Shown: positions 18,826-27,329 of the stretch, piece by piece
How positions within the stretch are numbered: position 1 is the first letter of the stretch
Layout of the letters: each line of letters opens with the position of its first letter
NCBI GenBank assembly: GCA_035370245.1
Contig: DAOOVO010000017.1
Location: forward strand, 1 to 52,195
DNA from: Pseudobacteroides sp035370245
GTDB lineage: Bacteria; Bacillota; Clostridia; Acetivibrionales; DSM-2933
Direction: 5' to 3'
DNA length: 52,195 nucleotides
Program-made: the position numbers and the translations under genes
Notes under the pieces: model-generated
Databases searched by the model: none
Told to the model about the DNA's origin: nothing
The model's input: the letters and a program-made list of their open reading frames with translations, nothing else

Positions 18826-19473
18826 ATGCAGATAGGTGGATTAACTATTGAACAACTCCCTAATCCTAAAATAAGAAGATGTTATCAAGATTTAATAAGA
18901 AAAGCCAAAAGTATAACTTATAAGCTTGATATTATAAATGCTATGCACACAGATTTAATAAATAAACTTCCCTCAATATCTGAATCAGATGACATAATTC
19001 TTGCAGGGGAAATAGCAGATATTTTTGAAAAAATATACTCTTGTATGGAATATGTTGCAATGATTTTTAAAGAGTTATATAGGTATAGGGGAGAAATACA
19101 AGCTAAATTTCATAGCTTATTACAAAAAACGATAAAGAATAAGGATACCTCCAGCATATACGCAGATAAAAAGATATTTGATTTTGTTGATAGATCCCTG
19201 GAATGGTATGCTATTGTTCATGATATTCGTTCAGAGGAAACTCATTTTTCAAATGGCAAAATTATTACTCAGGATTCAAAAATATTTTATAGAATTGATA
19301 GACAGACGGGTAGAGAAACAGTATATGATTTAATTCGTATTTACAAAAAGTTACCAAGTGAGCGCGAAGTAGAATATAAATTGGAAGTATTGGATGTTAC
19401 AAGAATATACTTAAGTTTTATAAACTCAATTCAACAATTAGAAAGAATAATTTTAGCAATGAATGAGGTTTAA
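18826..19473 (+). CDS. Unknown helical protein with RX4H (HEPN-like) motif
   Basis: 215 residues, almost entirely predicted helical. Near residue 135 the sequence WYAIVHDIRSEETHFSNG contains R135-SEET-H140, the spacing of a HEPN ribonuclease active site, preceded by the usual hydrophobic helix. The start lies 1 bp after the previous stop, so the two are translationally coupled and may form a pair. No DNA-binding or membrane segment is visible. Family name unknown. Confidence 0.55.
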   Translation: MQIGGLTIEQLPNPKIRRCYQDLIRKAKSITYKLDIINAMHTDLINKLPSISESDDIILAGEIADIFEKIYSCMEYVAMIFKELYRYRGEIQAKFHSLLQKTIKNKDTSSIYADKKIFDFVDRSLEWYAIVHDIRSEETHFSNGKIITQDSKIFYRIDRQTGRETVYDLIRIYKKLPSEREVEYKLEVLDVTRIYLSFINSIQQLERIILAMNEV

Positions 19474-19516
19474 AACTGATTATATATAAAGTCATGTTGG
19501 GGAAGAGGTGGAGAAG

Positions 19517-20446
19517 ATGTCATTAACTGAAATACCTGTTGAATTCACATCAGATGAAAAAGGATATTATGACAGGCAATGCCCAAATGAAAAGTGTGAA
19601 TATGTTTTTAAAATACACATGGAAGACTGGAAAGAAAAAGTATCTGACGAACAAGTATTTTGTCCTATGTGTGGACATATCGCAACGTCTGATCAGTGGT
19701 ACACTCAAGAGCAGATTGAGGCTATTGAGGAGATAGCTGCCAGTTATGCTCAGTCTTACATCAAATATGTTCAAATTACTTATAAACCCGGCAAAAAGAT
19801 ATCATTTGTGAATAATCCCATAGGACAAAGACCGGAATGGGAATTGGAGATAACTTGTGAAAAGTGCCAGACTCGATACAGTGTCATTGGAAGTGCTTAT
19901 TTTTGTCCCTGCTGTGGACATAATGCCGTTGAACGTGTTTTTAATGAATCTTTAGATACAGTTCAAAAGATGATTGAGTCTATTGAAGATATATACAGTA
20001 CATTCGAAAAAAGCTATGGCAAAGATAAGGCTGAATCGATGTGTCGATCAATGATAGAAGGCACATTGGGAGATATTGTTTCAGCTTTCCAAAAGTATGC
20101 AGAAGAAATTTATAAGCAAATTATGCCAAATAAAAAGGTTCGAGTTAACGACTTTCAAATAATTGAAAAAGGCAGCAACTTATTTAAAGAAGCTACCGGG
20201 AAGGGCTATGATTCATGGCTTTCTGAAAAAGAAATTGAAGACATAAATATCTTATTTCAGCAAAGGCACATAATTGAACACAATAATGGTTTGATCGATG
20301 AAAGATACATACAAAACTCAGGAGATATATCATACAGGGTAGGCCAACGAGTAATTATAAAAAATCAAGATGCAATGAGGTTGCTTAGATATGTTAGGAA
20401 ACTATCTGATGGACTAATCAAATTAGGGGGAATGCAGAATGGATAA
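19517..20446 (+). CDS. Two zinc ribbons plus HEPN-like C-terminal domain
   Basis: 309 residues from ATG 19517 (AGGTGGAG just upstream; an in-frame GTG at 19508 is less likely). Two treble-clef or ribbon-type Cys4 modules are visible: CPNEKC with CPMCGH, then CEKCQT with CPCCGH. A helical C-terminal domain contains FQQRHIIEHNNGLID, where R250-HIIE-H255 fits the RX4H signature of HEPN nucleases. The ribbons could recognise RNA, DNA or a protein partner. The 3' end overlaps the mcrB start by 8 bp, which ties it to the McrBC pair. Confidence 0.65.
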   Translation: MSLTEIPVEFTSDEKGYYDRQCPNEKCEYVFKIHMEDWKEKVSDEQVFCPMCGHIATSDQWYTQEQIEAIEEIAASYAQSYIKYVQITYKPGKKISFVNNPIGQRPEWELEITCEKCQTRYSVIGSAYFCPCCGHNAVERVFNESLDTVQKMIESIEDIYSTFEKSYGKDKAESMCRSMIEGTLGDIVSAFQKYAEEIYKQIMPNKKVRVNDFQIIEKGSNLFKEATGKGYDSWLSEKEIEDINILFQQRHIIEHNNGLIDERYIQNSGDISYRVGQRVIIKNQDAMRLLRYVRKLSDGLIKLGGMQNG

Positions 20447-23261
20447 AGAGTTGTTTTATAACTGGCTTAAGAGTTTCAAAAAACTTGATTCGACCACAAG
20501 TAATGCAAGAACTTCAAATTGCCTGAGAATTGAAAAATTTTATGGTGATTTGGATAAGTTATATAATTCCGATAGGTGTGTAAGCCTTATAGAGCAGCTC
20601 ACTTATACCACAACAGATAAAAAGCTTGGAGCCAAACCGAAGCACAATATTCCAATTGATGGAGATATTTATAACGGAACACATACATTAAAAGCTGCTT
20701 TGAAATTATATATAGAATTTAAAGATAACAAGATGATTGAGGAACTCAAAACGATACCTGATGTAGATCCTGACAAGCATGATGGATCATATGAGCTTGT
20801 AAGAGAAACTGTTGAATCACTATCAACTATTCCACGGGAGCAGCTTGATATAAATGACCTTGATCTTCTTTATTTCATGGTAGTTGGCACTTGGAGAAGT
20901 GGTGTTGATGTGAAAAGACAAAAAATTAAAGACAGCCACTTGGATACAGTTGAAAAGGACAGGCTTTCTGCTATTTTAGAAAAAGTTAAGGAAAAAGCTG
21001 TTCAGCATAGCTATGAGAATATTGCAGAGGAAGGCAAAAATTTAGGATGGTCTATCGGAATGTTTGGCACTGGCTTTCATACATTTGCCTCAAAAGCAGA
21101 TAAAGAAAGCGCTCAAAGGTTCATTTCTCTTTGTGTAGAGCTGAAAGACATGGCTGACGATGAAGCAATGTTCGTAAAGGTAGAGGAGGCTATTAAGAAA
21201 GGTATAAAAGGGATGCAGAGTGCGGCGGCTTCTGTTATGCTGCACTGTTTGAAGCCGTATACGTTTCCTATTATGAATAGTGCTGTTAACGATACAGTGC
21301 CACTTTTTCAGATAGAAGGGGTATCATTAGTTAAGCCAAAAGAATTAGGGTACTATATTCAAAACTCAAGGCAGCTAAAAAAATTCAGAGATGAAAAATG
21401 CATATTTAGAAATTATCGTGCTATGGATATGAAATTGTCTGTCTATGGTAGAAGTAAGGATATTGTAGAAGATGAATCAGTTAATGATACGCCTATTACA
21501 CAGGATGACAAGATAAATATTTGGAAAATATCTCATGGGAACGATGGCAGTTTTTCTGAAGAAGAGAGAGAAAAGTATTTTGATCAAGGAATAGTTACTG
21601 TACATAGAGATACGGGAAGAGGTCAAGGAAACGAGTTCGTGAATGGTATAAAAATCGGGGATTATTTTTATTTGTGTTATGGAAATAGTGGCATAAAACT
21701 ACTTGGGAAAATTACATCAGAAGCTGTACAACTGGCAAGCAAGACTCAGGGATGGCTCTATAGAAGTTATGAAGTAGTAGCTTATTCAAAGATTCCAGAT
21801 TACCAATATTCAGCAGCTCAAAAGGGGTGGACTCCAAATTACAATTCCACTGCTTGGCGTGTACCAAGAAATGATTATGCTGAATTTGAAAAAAACATCC
21901 TATTGCCCTGCTTTGATATGAGAGTTCAAGACTTGATTTCTGATGAAATTACTACCCAAACTTCAAATGATATGAATGAGGGTATAAATTATTGGTGGCT
22001 TAATGCAAGCCCTAAAATATGGAGCTTTAGTAATATTGAGGTTGGTCAAGCTGTCGAATATACATCAATAAATGAAAATGGATATAAAAGAAAAATTTAT
22101 AAGAACTTTGAAAATGTAAAGGCTGGAGATATTGTTATTGGTTATGAATCTTATCCTGAAAAGGCTATTGTAGCTATATGCAAAATTTCACAGGGACATG
22201 ATGGAGAGAGAATATGGGTTGAAAAAATACAAAATCTTATAAATCCCATTAAATATAGTGATTTGCTTGAAATTGATGAGCTGAAAAATATGGAGTACTT
22301 CAAAACACCAAGAGGGAGCCTTTTTAAACTTACTCAAGAGGAATATGAGGCTATTATTGACTTGGTTAAAGAAGATGAGCCTTCAGGTCCAAAAGGTTCA
22401 TTAGAATTGTACACCAAGGAAGACTTTTTAAATGAGGTGTTTATTTCAGAACAGCAATATGATGAAATATCGATACTTTTGAATAGAAAGAAAAACATCA
22501 TCTTGCAAGGAGCACCTGGTGTCGGAAAGACCTTTGCTGCCAAAAGGCTGGCTTATTCACTGATGGGATCTGTTGATGATTCAAGAATAGAAATGGTTCA
22601 GTTCCATCAAAACTATTCCTATGAAGACTTTGTTATGGGATTCAGGCCGGTTGAAGGTGGAGGCTTTGAACTTAGGAATGGTATTTTTCATCAGTTTTGT
22701 ATAAAGGCTGCCAATGACCCTAATCGGGACTATTACTTTATCATTGATGAGATAAATAGAGGGAATCTAAGTAAAATTTTCGGTGAGCTTCTAATGCTTA
22801 TTGAAAATGATAAACGTGGTTCAAAATTTGCAGTTCCTCTTACATACAAACCGGATAGCCGTTTTTATGTACCGCAGAACATATTTATTATCGGTATGAT
22901 GAATACTGCCGACCGTTCTTTGGCGATGATTGATTATGCCCTTAGAAGAAGATTCTGTTTTGTTGAGATTGAGCCGGCTTTTAATACACAATCATTCAGA
23001 AAGCATTTGGCGGACAGTGGAATTCATGTGGACTTAATAGAAAAGATTATCAGCAGGCTGAACTATTTAAACAGTCAAATTGCATCCGACAGTAATTTAG
23101 GCAGAGGATTTAGAATCGGACACAGTTATTTCTGTAATCCTTCCACAGATGAGAACTGGTATCAGAGTGTTATTGAGTATGAAATCAATCCGCTTATCGA
23201 GGAATATTGGTTCGACAACGAAGAGAAGGCACAGGAGTACATGGATTACTTGCTGGGGTGA
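20439..23261 (+). CDS. mcrB: McrB-like GTPase/AAA+ restriction subunit with PUA/EVE-like reader modules
   Basis: 940 residues. The N-terminal third is an unassigned helical region. Two beta-rich modules follow: around INIWKISHGNDGSFSEEER with GDYFYLCYG, and around INYWWLNASPKIWSF with AGDIVIGYES. The second looks like an EVE (YTH-like PUA) domain that reads modified bases. The motor begins at Walker A GAPGVGKT (691-698), with FIIDEINRGNLSKIFGELL and MMNTADRSLAMIDYALRRRF, the McrB signature motifs. With McrC it would cleave DNA carrying modified bases such as hydroxymethyl- or methylcytosine. The symbol reflects family, not proven specificity. Confidence 0.9.
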   Translation: MDKELFYNWLKSFKKLDSTTSNARTSNCLRIEKFYGDLDKLYNSDRCVSLIEQLTYTTTDKKLGAKPKHNIPIDGDIYNGTHTLKAALKLYIEFKDNKMIEELKTIPDVDPDKHDGSYELVRETVESLSTIPREQLDINDLDLLYFMVVGTWRSGVDVKRQKIKDSHLDTVEKDRLSAILEKVKEKAVQHSYENIAEEGKNLGWSIGMFGTGFHTFASKADKESAQRFISLCVELKDMADDEAMFVKVEEAIKKGIKGMQSAAASVMLHCLKPYTFPIMNSAVNDTVPLFQIEGVSLVKPKELGYYIQNSRQLKKFRDEKCIFRNYRAMDMKLSVYGRSKDIVEDESVNDTPITQDDKINIWKISHGNDGSFSEEEREKYFDQGIVTVHRDTGRGQGNEFVNGIKIGDYFYLCYGNSGIKLLGKITSEAVQLASKTQGWLYRSYEVVAYSKIPDYQYSAAQKGWTPNYNSTAWRVPRNDYAEFEKNILLPCFDMRVQDLISDEITTQTSNDMNEGINYWWLNASPKIWSFSNIEVGQAVEYTSINENGYKRKIYKNFENVKAGDIVIGYESYPEKAIVAICKISQGHDGERIWVEKIQNLINPIKYSDLLEIDELKNMEYFKTPRGSLFKLTQEEYEAIIDLVKEDEPSGPKGSLELYTKEDFLNEVFISEQQYDEISILLNRKKNIILQGAPGVGKTFAAKRLAYSLMGSVDDSRIEMVQFHQNYSYEDFVMGFRPVEGGGFELRNGIFHQFCIKAANDPNRDYYFIIDEINRGNLSKIFGELLMLIENDKRGSKFAVPLTYKPDSRFYVPQNIFIIGMMNTADRSLAMIDYALRRRFCFVEIEPAFNTQSFRKHLADSGIHVDLIEKIISRLNYLNSQIASDSNLGRGFRIGHSYFCNPSTDENWYQSVIEYEINPLIEEYWFDNEEKAQEYMDYLLG

Positions 23262-23266
23262 TATGA

Positions 23267-24304
23267 ATGGCAAACGAGATACCGATTCGTAATATATACT
23301 ATATGCTCAGCTATGCTTATGATGTCTTAAAGGAAGGGGACAATATTAATTTATCGAATGAAGAATTTGATAACATCTATGACCTGTTCGCAAAAATTCT
23401 TGCAAACGGACTAAGCCTTCTTATTAAACGTGGTTTCAACAGGGAATATATCTGTGTATCTGATGAACTGCCTGTGCTCAGGGGGAAAATAGCCATAAAT
23501 GATACTTTGAAAAGACAGAGCTTTATTCATGGTAAGCTTAGCTGTGAATATGATGAGCTTTCATCGAATGTTTTGTTTAATCAAATCATAAAGGCATCAA
23601 TCATTACCCTTATTAACTATAAAGAACTGGATAAGCGAATAAAAGACCAGCTTATCCATATTAATAGATATTTTCACGGAATAGAGGTTATAAGGCTTGA
23701 GAAATCACATTTTTCACGCATCCGATATCATCGGAATAACCGCTTTTATAAGTTAATTATAGATATTTGTGAGCTTATATATGATGAAGTGCTTGTTAAA
23801 TCTCAAAAGGGAGAAACCATCTTTAAGGACTTCATTAGAGATAAAAGAATGGCTGCCCTGTATGAGAAGTTTATATTTAATTTTTATAAAAAGGAGTTAC
23901 CATCAATATTAGTCTATTCTCCGATCTTTCAATGGGAAAAGGATGCTGACTTTGAGCATATTGGGGAAAGCTTTCTACCGGTAATGAGAACGGATATCGT
24001 ACTGCAAAATGAGAAAAGACAAATGATAATTGATGCAAAGTACTATACAAATGCATTGCAAATCCGCAATGTTGGAGAAACAAAAAAGCTTATATCAGGG
24101 AACCTGTACCAGATCTACACGTACATGAATAACAGCACTTTTATCGGAGAGAAAGCTGGGATGCTGATTTATCCTGTTGTAGACACTGAGCTTGATTTTG
24201 TTTATAGTATCCAGGGCAAAAAGATATATGTGAAGACTTTGAATCTTAATACAAGTTGGGAAAATATTTATGGACGGCTAAAAGAAATTGCAGTAGTAAT
24301 ATAA
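23267..24304 (+). CDS. mcrC: McrC-like nuclease subunit
   Basis: 345 residues, beginning 5 bp after the mcrB stop. The N-terminal segment IPIRNIYYMLSYAYDVLK is typical of McrC. The C-terminal PD-(D/E)XK core shows RTDIVL followed by QMIIDAKYYTNAL, giving the D...DxK catalytic arrangement. RMAALYEKFIFNFYKKEL precedes it, as in other McrC proteins. It supplies the endonuclease activity for the McrB ring. The next feature downstream is a shared operator box rather than another gene, so the long brxA-mcrC transcription unit probably ends here. Confidence 0.9.
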   Translation: MANEIPIRNIYYMLSYAYDVLKEGDNINLSNEEFDNIYDLFAKILANGLSLLIKRGFNREYICVSDELPVLRGKIAINDTLKRQSFIHGKLSCEYDELSSNVLFNQIIKASIITLINYKELDKRIKDQLIHINRYFHGIEVIRLEKSHFSRIRYHRNNRFYKLIIDICELIYDEVLVKSQKGETIFKDFIRDKRMAALYEKFIFNFYKKELPSILVYSPIFQWEKDADFEHIGESFLPVMRTDIVLQNEKRQMIIDAKYYTNALQIRNVGETKKLISGNLYQIYTYMNNSTFIGEKAGMLIYPVVDTELDFVYSIQGKKIYVKTLNLNTSWENIYGRLKEIAVVI

Positions 24305-24311
24305 AAAACAC

Positions 24312-24345
24312 AATCCGTTTTATTGGACACCTCTTGTGATATTAT
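24312..24345 (+). promoter_or_regulatory. Shared operator/promoter box 2, upstream of the WYL regulator
   Basis: AATCCG TTTTAT TGGACA (24312-24329) followed after 10 bp by TATTAT (24340-24345), preceded by TGA, which makes an extended -10 element. It lies about 57 bp upstream of the WYL gene start. Presence of the box before a regulator gene is what autoregulation would look like. Confidence 0.7.
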
Positions 24346-24401
24346 GGTATCATTAGAGGTGTAATTATTTGGAATAATGTTGCAATTATAGGGGTGCAGT
24401 T

Positions 24402-25388
24402 ATGGCAAAAAGCTCTAACCAGAAGTTGAAAATTTTATACTTAATGAAAATGCTTCTTGAAAAAACGGATGAAGAAAATACAATGACAATCAATGATATG
24501 ATAGCAGAACTTGAACGCTACGGTATTACTGCTGAGCGAAAATCCATATATGACGATATAGAGGCCTTACGGCATTATGGAATAGATATTGCTACTCGGA
24601 AAACAAAAACTACGGATTATTTTGTGGCAAGCCGTGTCTTTGAATTACCGGAATTGAAACTATTGGTTGATGCTGTTCAATGTTCGAAATTTGTTACACA
24701 CAAGAAAAGCAATGACCTTATAAAAAAGATCGAGAGCTTGGCAAGCTCTCATCAAGCTGCGCTGCTTCATCGACAAGTTTATGTGACGAACAGGGTTAAG
24801 GCTATTAATGAAAACATTTACTATAATGTGGACAGGCTTCATGTCGCAATCGCAGAAAATAAGCAGGTATCTTTCAAGTATTATGACTACGATATCAAAA
24901 AAGAAAAGAAATATCGAAAGAATGGAGAACTTTATTTTGTAAGTCCTTATGCTTTATCCTGGGATGATGAAAACTATTATCTCATTACTTTTTCGGAAAA
25001 ATATAATGATTTTACCCATTATCGGGTTGACAGGATGACGAATATTGAAATCATAGATCAGCCCAGAACGATACTGCCGGACAATGAGCAATTTAACATT
25101 GCTGAATATTCCAAAAAAGTATTCAATATGTTCGGAGGGGAAGAAGAGACGGTAAGATTACAGTTTGACAATTCACTTGTTAATACAGTTATAGACCGTT
25201 TTGGAAAGGATGTTACTTTAGACAAAGTTGATGACAGTAGCTTTTCAATTAGGATAAATGTTGCAATTAGTTCAACCTTTTTTTCATGGATAGCACAGTT
25301 TGGAAATAAAGTGAAGATATTATCTCCGGAGAGTGTTATTGAAAAATATCAAAACTCTATTCAGGAGATTTTAGAACAATACAAATAA
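24402..25388 (+). CDS. WYL-domain transcriptional regulator (BrxR/CapW-like)
   Basis: 328 residues. The N-terminal ~65 residues form a winged helix (LYLMKMLLEKTDEEN, then MIAELERYGITAERKSIYDDIEALRHYG). The central WYL domain spans roughly 140-220 (VSFKYYDYDIKKEKKYRK, YFVSPYALSWDDENYYLITF, YRVDRM) and a C-terminal WCX extension completes the protein. This is the architecture of BrxR and CapW, which repress BREX and CBASS operons and are thought to respond to nucleic-acid ligands. Gene order and the boxed promoter make it the best candidate for the protein that reads the five repeated boxes. That link is inference. It is followed by two co-directional genes with short gaps. Confidence 0.9.
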   Translation: MAKSSNQKLKILYLMKMLLEKTDEENTMTINDMIAELERYGITAERKSIYDDIEALRHYGIDIATRKTKTTDYFVASRVFELPELKLLVDAVQCSKFVTHKKSNDLIKKIESLASSHQAALLHRQVYVTNRVKAINENIYYNVDRLHVAIAENKQVSFKYYDYDIKKEKKYRKNGELYFVSPYALSWDDENYYLITFSEKYNDFTHYRVDRMTNIEIIDQPRTILPDNEQFNIAEYSKKVFNMFGGEEETVRLQFDNSLVNTVIDRFGKDVTLDKVDDSSFSIRINVAISSTFFSWIAQFGNKVKILSPESVIEKYQNSIQEILEQYK

Positions 25389-25405
25389 GAGGGGGGAGTA
25401 GGAAG

Positions 25406-25924
25406 ATGGAAGTCTTTAGAAGTTCGATAAGACCTAATGGATACATATTACCGGATAATTTAAGGGGTAGGAGTATTCATGCCAAAGTAATACCAACGGT
25501 ATGTAATTTAGAGAATATGCTTCAAAAGCTTATACAAATCAACGGAGATTTTGCTCAGCTAAAACAGTGGGAGAAAAGAAGTTATAAAGCATACCAGATT
25601 GAAGAGATAAAAAACAGGATAATGACCTCCCCGCAATTTGCCTGGAAGGATATTGTCCGGGAGCATATATTGTCAAAGAGGCCATCTGATTTTGGTGCAA
25701 GTGTAATTGACATATATCTGGTTGCATATGTAGCCGAGACCATCGGAGCTGGCAAAGATGAATTTTTTAAATACGTTAAAAATGCCGGCATTTCTGATAA
25801 TGGTAATTCAGCTCAAGCCATATGGCAGGTAGGAAAAGGAGACGGAGTATATCTTGAAATCCTTCATGATAATGGGAAGGTAAAGGATTGGAATTTTATG
25901 GCTAAATGGGTTGCAGGGAAATAA
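25406..25924 (+). CDS. Unknown 172-residue protein in the WYL operon
   Basis: I do not recognise this family. The start has a strong GAGGGGGGAG site. The N-terminus (EVFRSSIRPNGYILPDNLRGRSIHAKVIPTVCNLENML) is followed by helices and a C-terminal beta-rich part (GVYLEILHDNGKVKDWNFMAKWV). No Cys/His metal cluster, transmembrane segment or obvious catalytic motif is visible. It sits 17 bp after the WYL regulator and 6 bp before the DUF429 gene, so it should be co-transcribed with both. Confidence 0.6.
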   Translation: MEVFRSSIRPNGYILPDNLRGRSIHAKVIPTVCNLENMLQKLIQINGDFAQLKQWEKRSYKAYQIEEIKNRIMTSPQFAWKDIVREHILSKRPSDFGASVIDIYLVAYVAETIGAGKDEFFKYVKNAGISDNGNSAQAIWQVGKGDGVYLEILHDNGKVKDWNFMAKWVAGK

Positions 25925-25930
25925 GAGCTG

Positions 25931-26665
25931 ATGTTGATGATGAGAAATAATAGCTATAGTTGTGTTGGAATCGATGGCTGTAAAGGTAAATGGGTTGCAG
26001 TTTGTATAACCGAAAATAAATTTGAGGTTGATAAATTCAAAACTATAAATGACATTTGCAGCCGGTACTCAGATGCTGATATTTACATAATTGACATACC
26101 AATAGGCCTTGTTGAAAACAAAAGCCAGCTACGCCCGGATATGATTGTGAAAAAGGAGCTTGGTAAAAAAGGTTCGAGTATTTTTGAAGTTCCTTGTAGA
26201 CAGGCTGTATATGCAGCAGATAAGAAAACAGCAAGGGAGTTAAATGTTGCTATTTTAGGAAAAAGCCTCTCTGAACAAACCCTGGGTATAGCCAAGGCAA
26301 TAAAGCAGGTTGACGAATTTTTGCAGGATAAACCTCAATGGAAAAACAGGCTTCTTGAAAGCCATCCGGAATTTTGTTTTTCAAAGCTTAATAATAATCA
26401 ACCAATCCTTGAACATAAAACGTCTGCGGAAGGCCAGCAAAAACGTCTTGAAATACTGAGAAAATATTATTCTAAATCAGATCAAGTTGTAGAGAAGTTT
26501 TTAGCCGATGTTCCATTTAGAAAGAAAACTGACGATGCTATAGATGCCTTATGTTTGGCAGTGATGGGGAAAATAATCCTTGAAAAAGAGCTTAAAACTA
26601 TTCCTGAAAATCCAATGATGGATGATAAAGGAATATTGATGCAGATGGTTTATGCTGAGTTGTGA
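25931..26665 (+). CDS. DUF429 protein (RNase H-fold nuclease-like)
   Basis: 244 residues. The N-terminal VGIDGCKGKWVAV and the second-strand IYIIDIPIGLVE give the two acidic positions of an RNase H-like fold. PCRQAVYAADKK, ESHPEFCFSKLNN, and the late RKKTDDAIDALCLAVMG complete the DUF429 pattern; the DDAIDA acidic cluster corresponds to the third catalytic region. A nuclease activity is predicted from the fold only. It is the last gene of the WYL operon, and nothing shows a direct role in BREX. Confidence 0.8.
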   Translation: MLMMRNNSYSCVGIDGCKGKWVAVCITENKFEVDKFKTINDICSRYSDADIYIIDIPIGLVENKSQLRPDMIVKKELGKKGSSIFEVPCRQAVYAADKKTARELNVAILGKSLSEQTLGIAKAIKQVDEFLQDKPQWKNRLLESHPEFCFSKLNNNQPILEHKTSAEGQQKRLEILRKYYSKSDQVVEKFLADVPFRKKTDDAIDALCLAVMGKIILEKELKTIPENPMMDDKGILMQMVYAEL

Positions 26666-26751
26666 TATGGTTTAGAAATTCGTCAGGATGCAATGTGACC
26701 ATATAGTAAATAGTTGTGTTTACCAATGGACTGTTTTTATTTCAAAAACTT

Positions 26752-26772
26752 CCCTGTATGTTTATTACAGGG
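26752..26772 (+). promoter_or_regulatory. Hairpin overlapping the ribosome site of the XRE gene
   Basis: CCCTGTA (26752-26758) and TACAGGG (26766-26772) pair perfectly around a 7-base loop. The right arm runs into the GGGGG ribosome site of the gene at 26782. The pairing could limit translation or be a DNA operator for the XRE protein itself. Confidence 0.45.
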
Positions 26773-26781
26773 GGTTGAGAC

Positions 26782-27111
26782 ATGGACTATAAGGCTATCG
26801 GAGAAAGAATAAAACAAGAACGAAACAAAATGGGACTTACACAGTTTCAACTTGCTGAAAAAGTTGATATATCTCCACAATACGAGGGCAAGATAGAGCG
26901 AGGAGAAAAGCGTTTTTCATTCGAGACTTTTTTAAATCTGTCGATTGCTTTAAATACAACTCTTGATTATCTTGCGTTCGGCCATAGAGATAGTGCTAAA
27001 AGTCCTGAAAGGTTAGAAATGGAGCTATTAGCCAATAAATTATCGGAAGGTCAAATAAGTTTGCTGAACGATATTATTCGAGCCATGTTAGTTCACAAAA
27101 ACAGAGATTAA
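26782..27111 (+). CDS. XRE-family transcriptional regulator
   Basis: 109 residues. Residues 5-65 form a Cro/C1 helix-turn-helix (IGERIKQERNKMGLTQFQLAEK, then ISPQYEGKIERGEKRFSFETFLNLSIALNTTLDYL). The C-terminal 45 residues are helical and may dimerise. It is a stand-alone unit, flanked by a hairpin upstream and a strong terminator downstream, and is probably autoregulated. Its target is not evident. Confidence 0.85.
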   Translation: MDYKAIGERIKQERNKMGLTQFQLAEKVDISPQYEGKIERGEKRFSFETFLNLSIALNTTLDYLAFGHRDSAKSPERLEMELLANKLSEGQISLLNDIIRAMLVHKNRD

Positions 27112-27153
27112 AATAGGGGTAGAACACAACGGTAGGTAGTCTACCCTTATTTT
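27110..27153 (+). terminator. Rho-independent terminator after the XRE gene
   Basis: AAAATAGGGGTAGA (27110-27123) pairs with TCTACCCTTATTTT (27140-27153) over 14 bp with one G-T pair, ending in a T-rich tract. The stem's AT flanks make it likely bidirectional. Confidence 0.75.
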
Positions 27154-27329
27154 ATATATACCATGTGCACTATCAGTGATGATTGATATTTACTCTAAGG
27201 GAATTTAAGTATAAAATATAAAGTAAATAAATGCTAATACCTATAAAAAACCATTGGAATGTTTCTGATAAATAAAGTAAAATATTGTAAGTGAATAGGG
27301 GAAATAGGTAAGTGAGGTGGCCATTTTCT

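Noticed and set aside
26725..26750. A sixth shared box near GGACTGTTTTTATT
   Set aside because: It lacks the CCG/CGG arms and the 10-bp spacing to a -10 hexamer.
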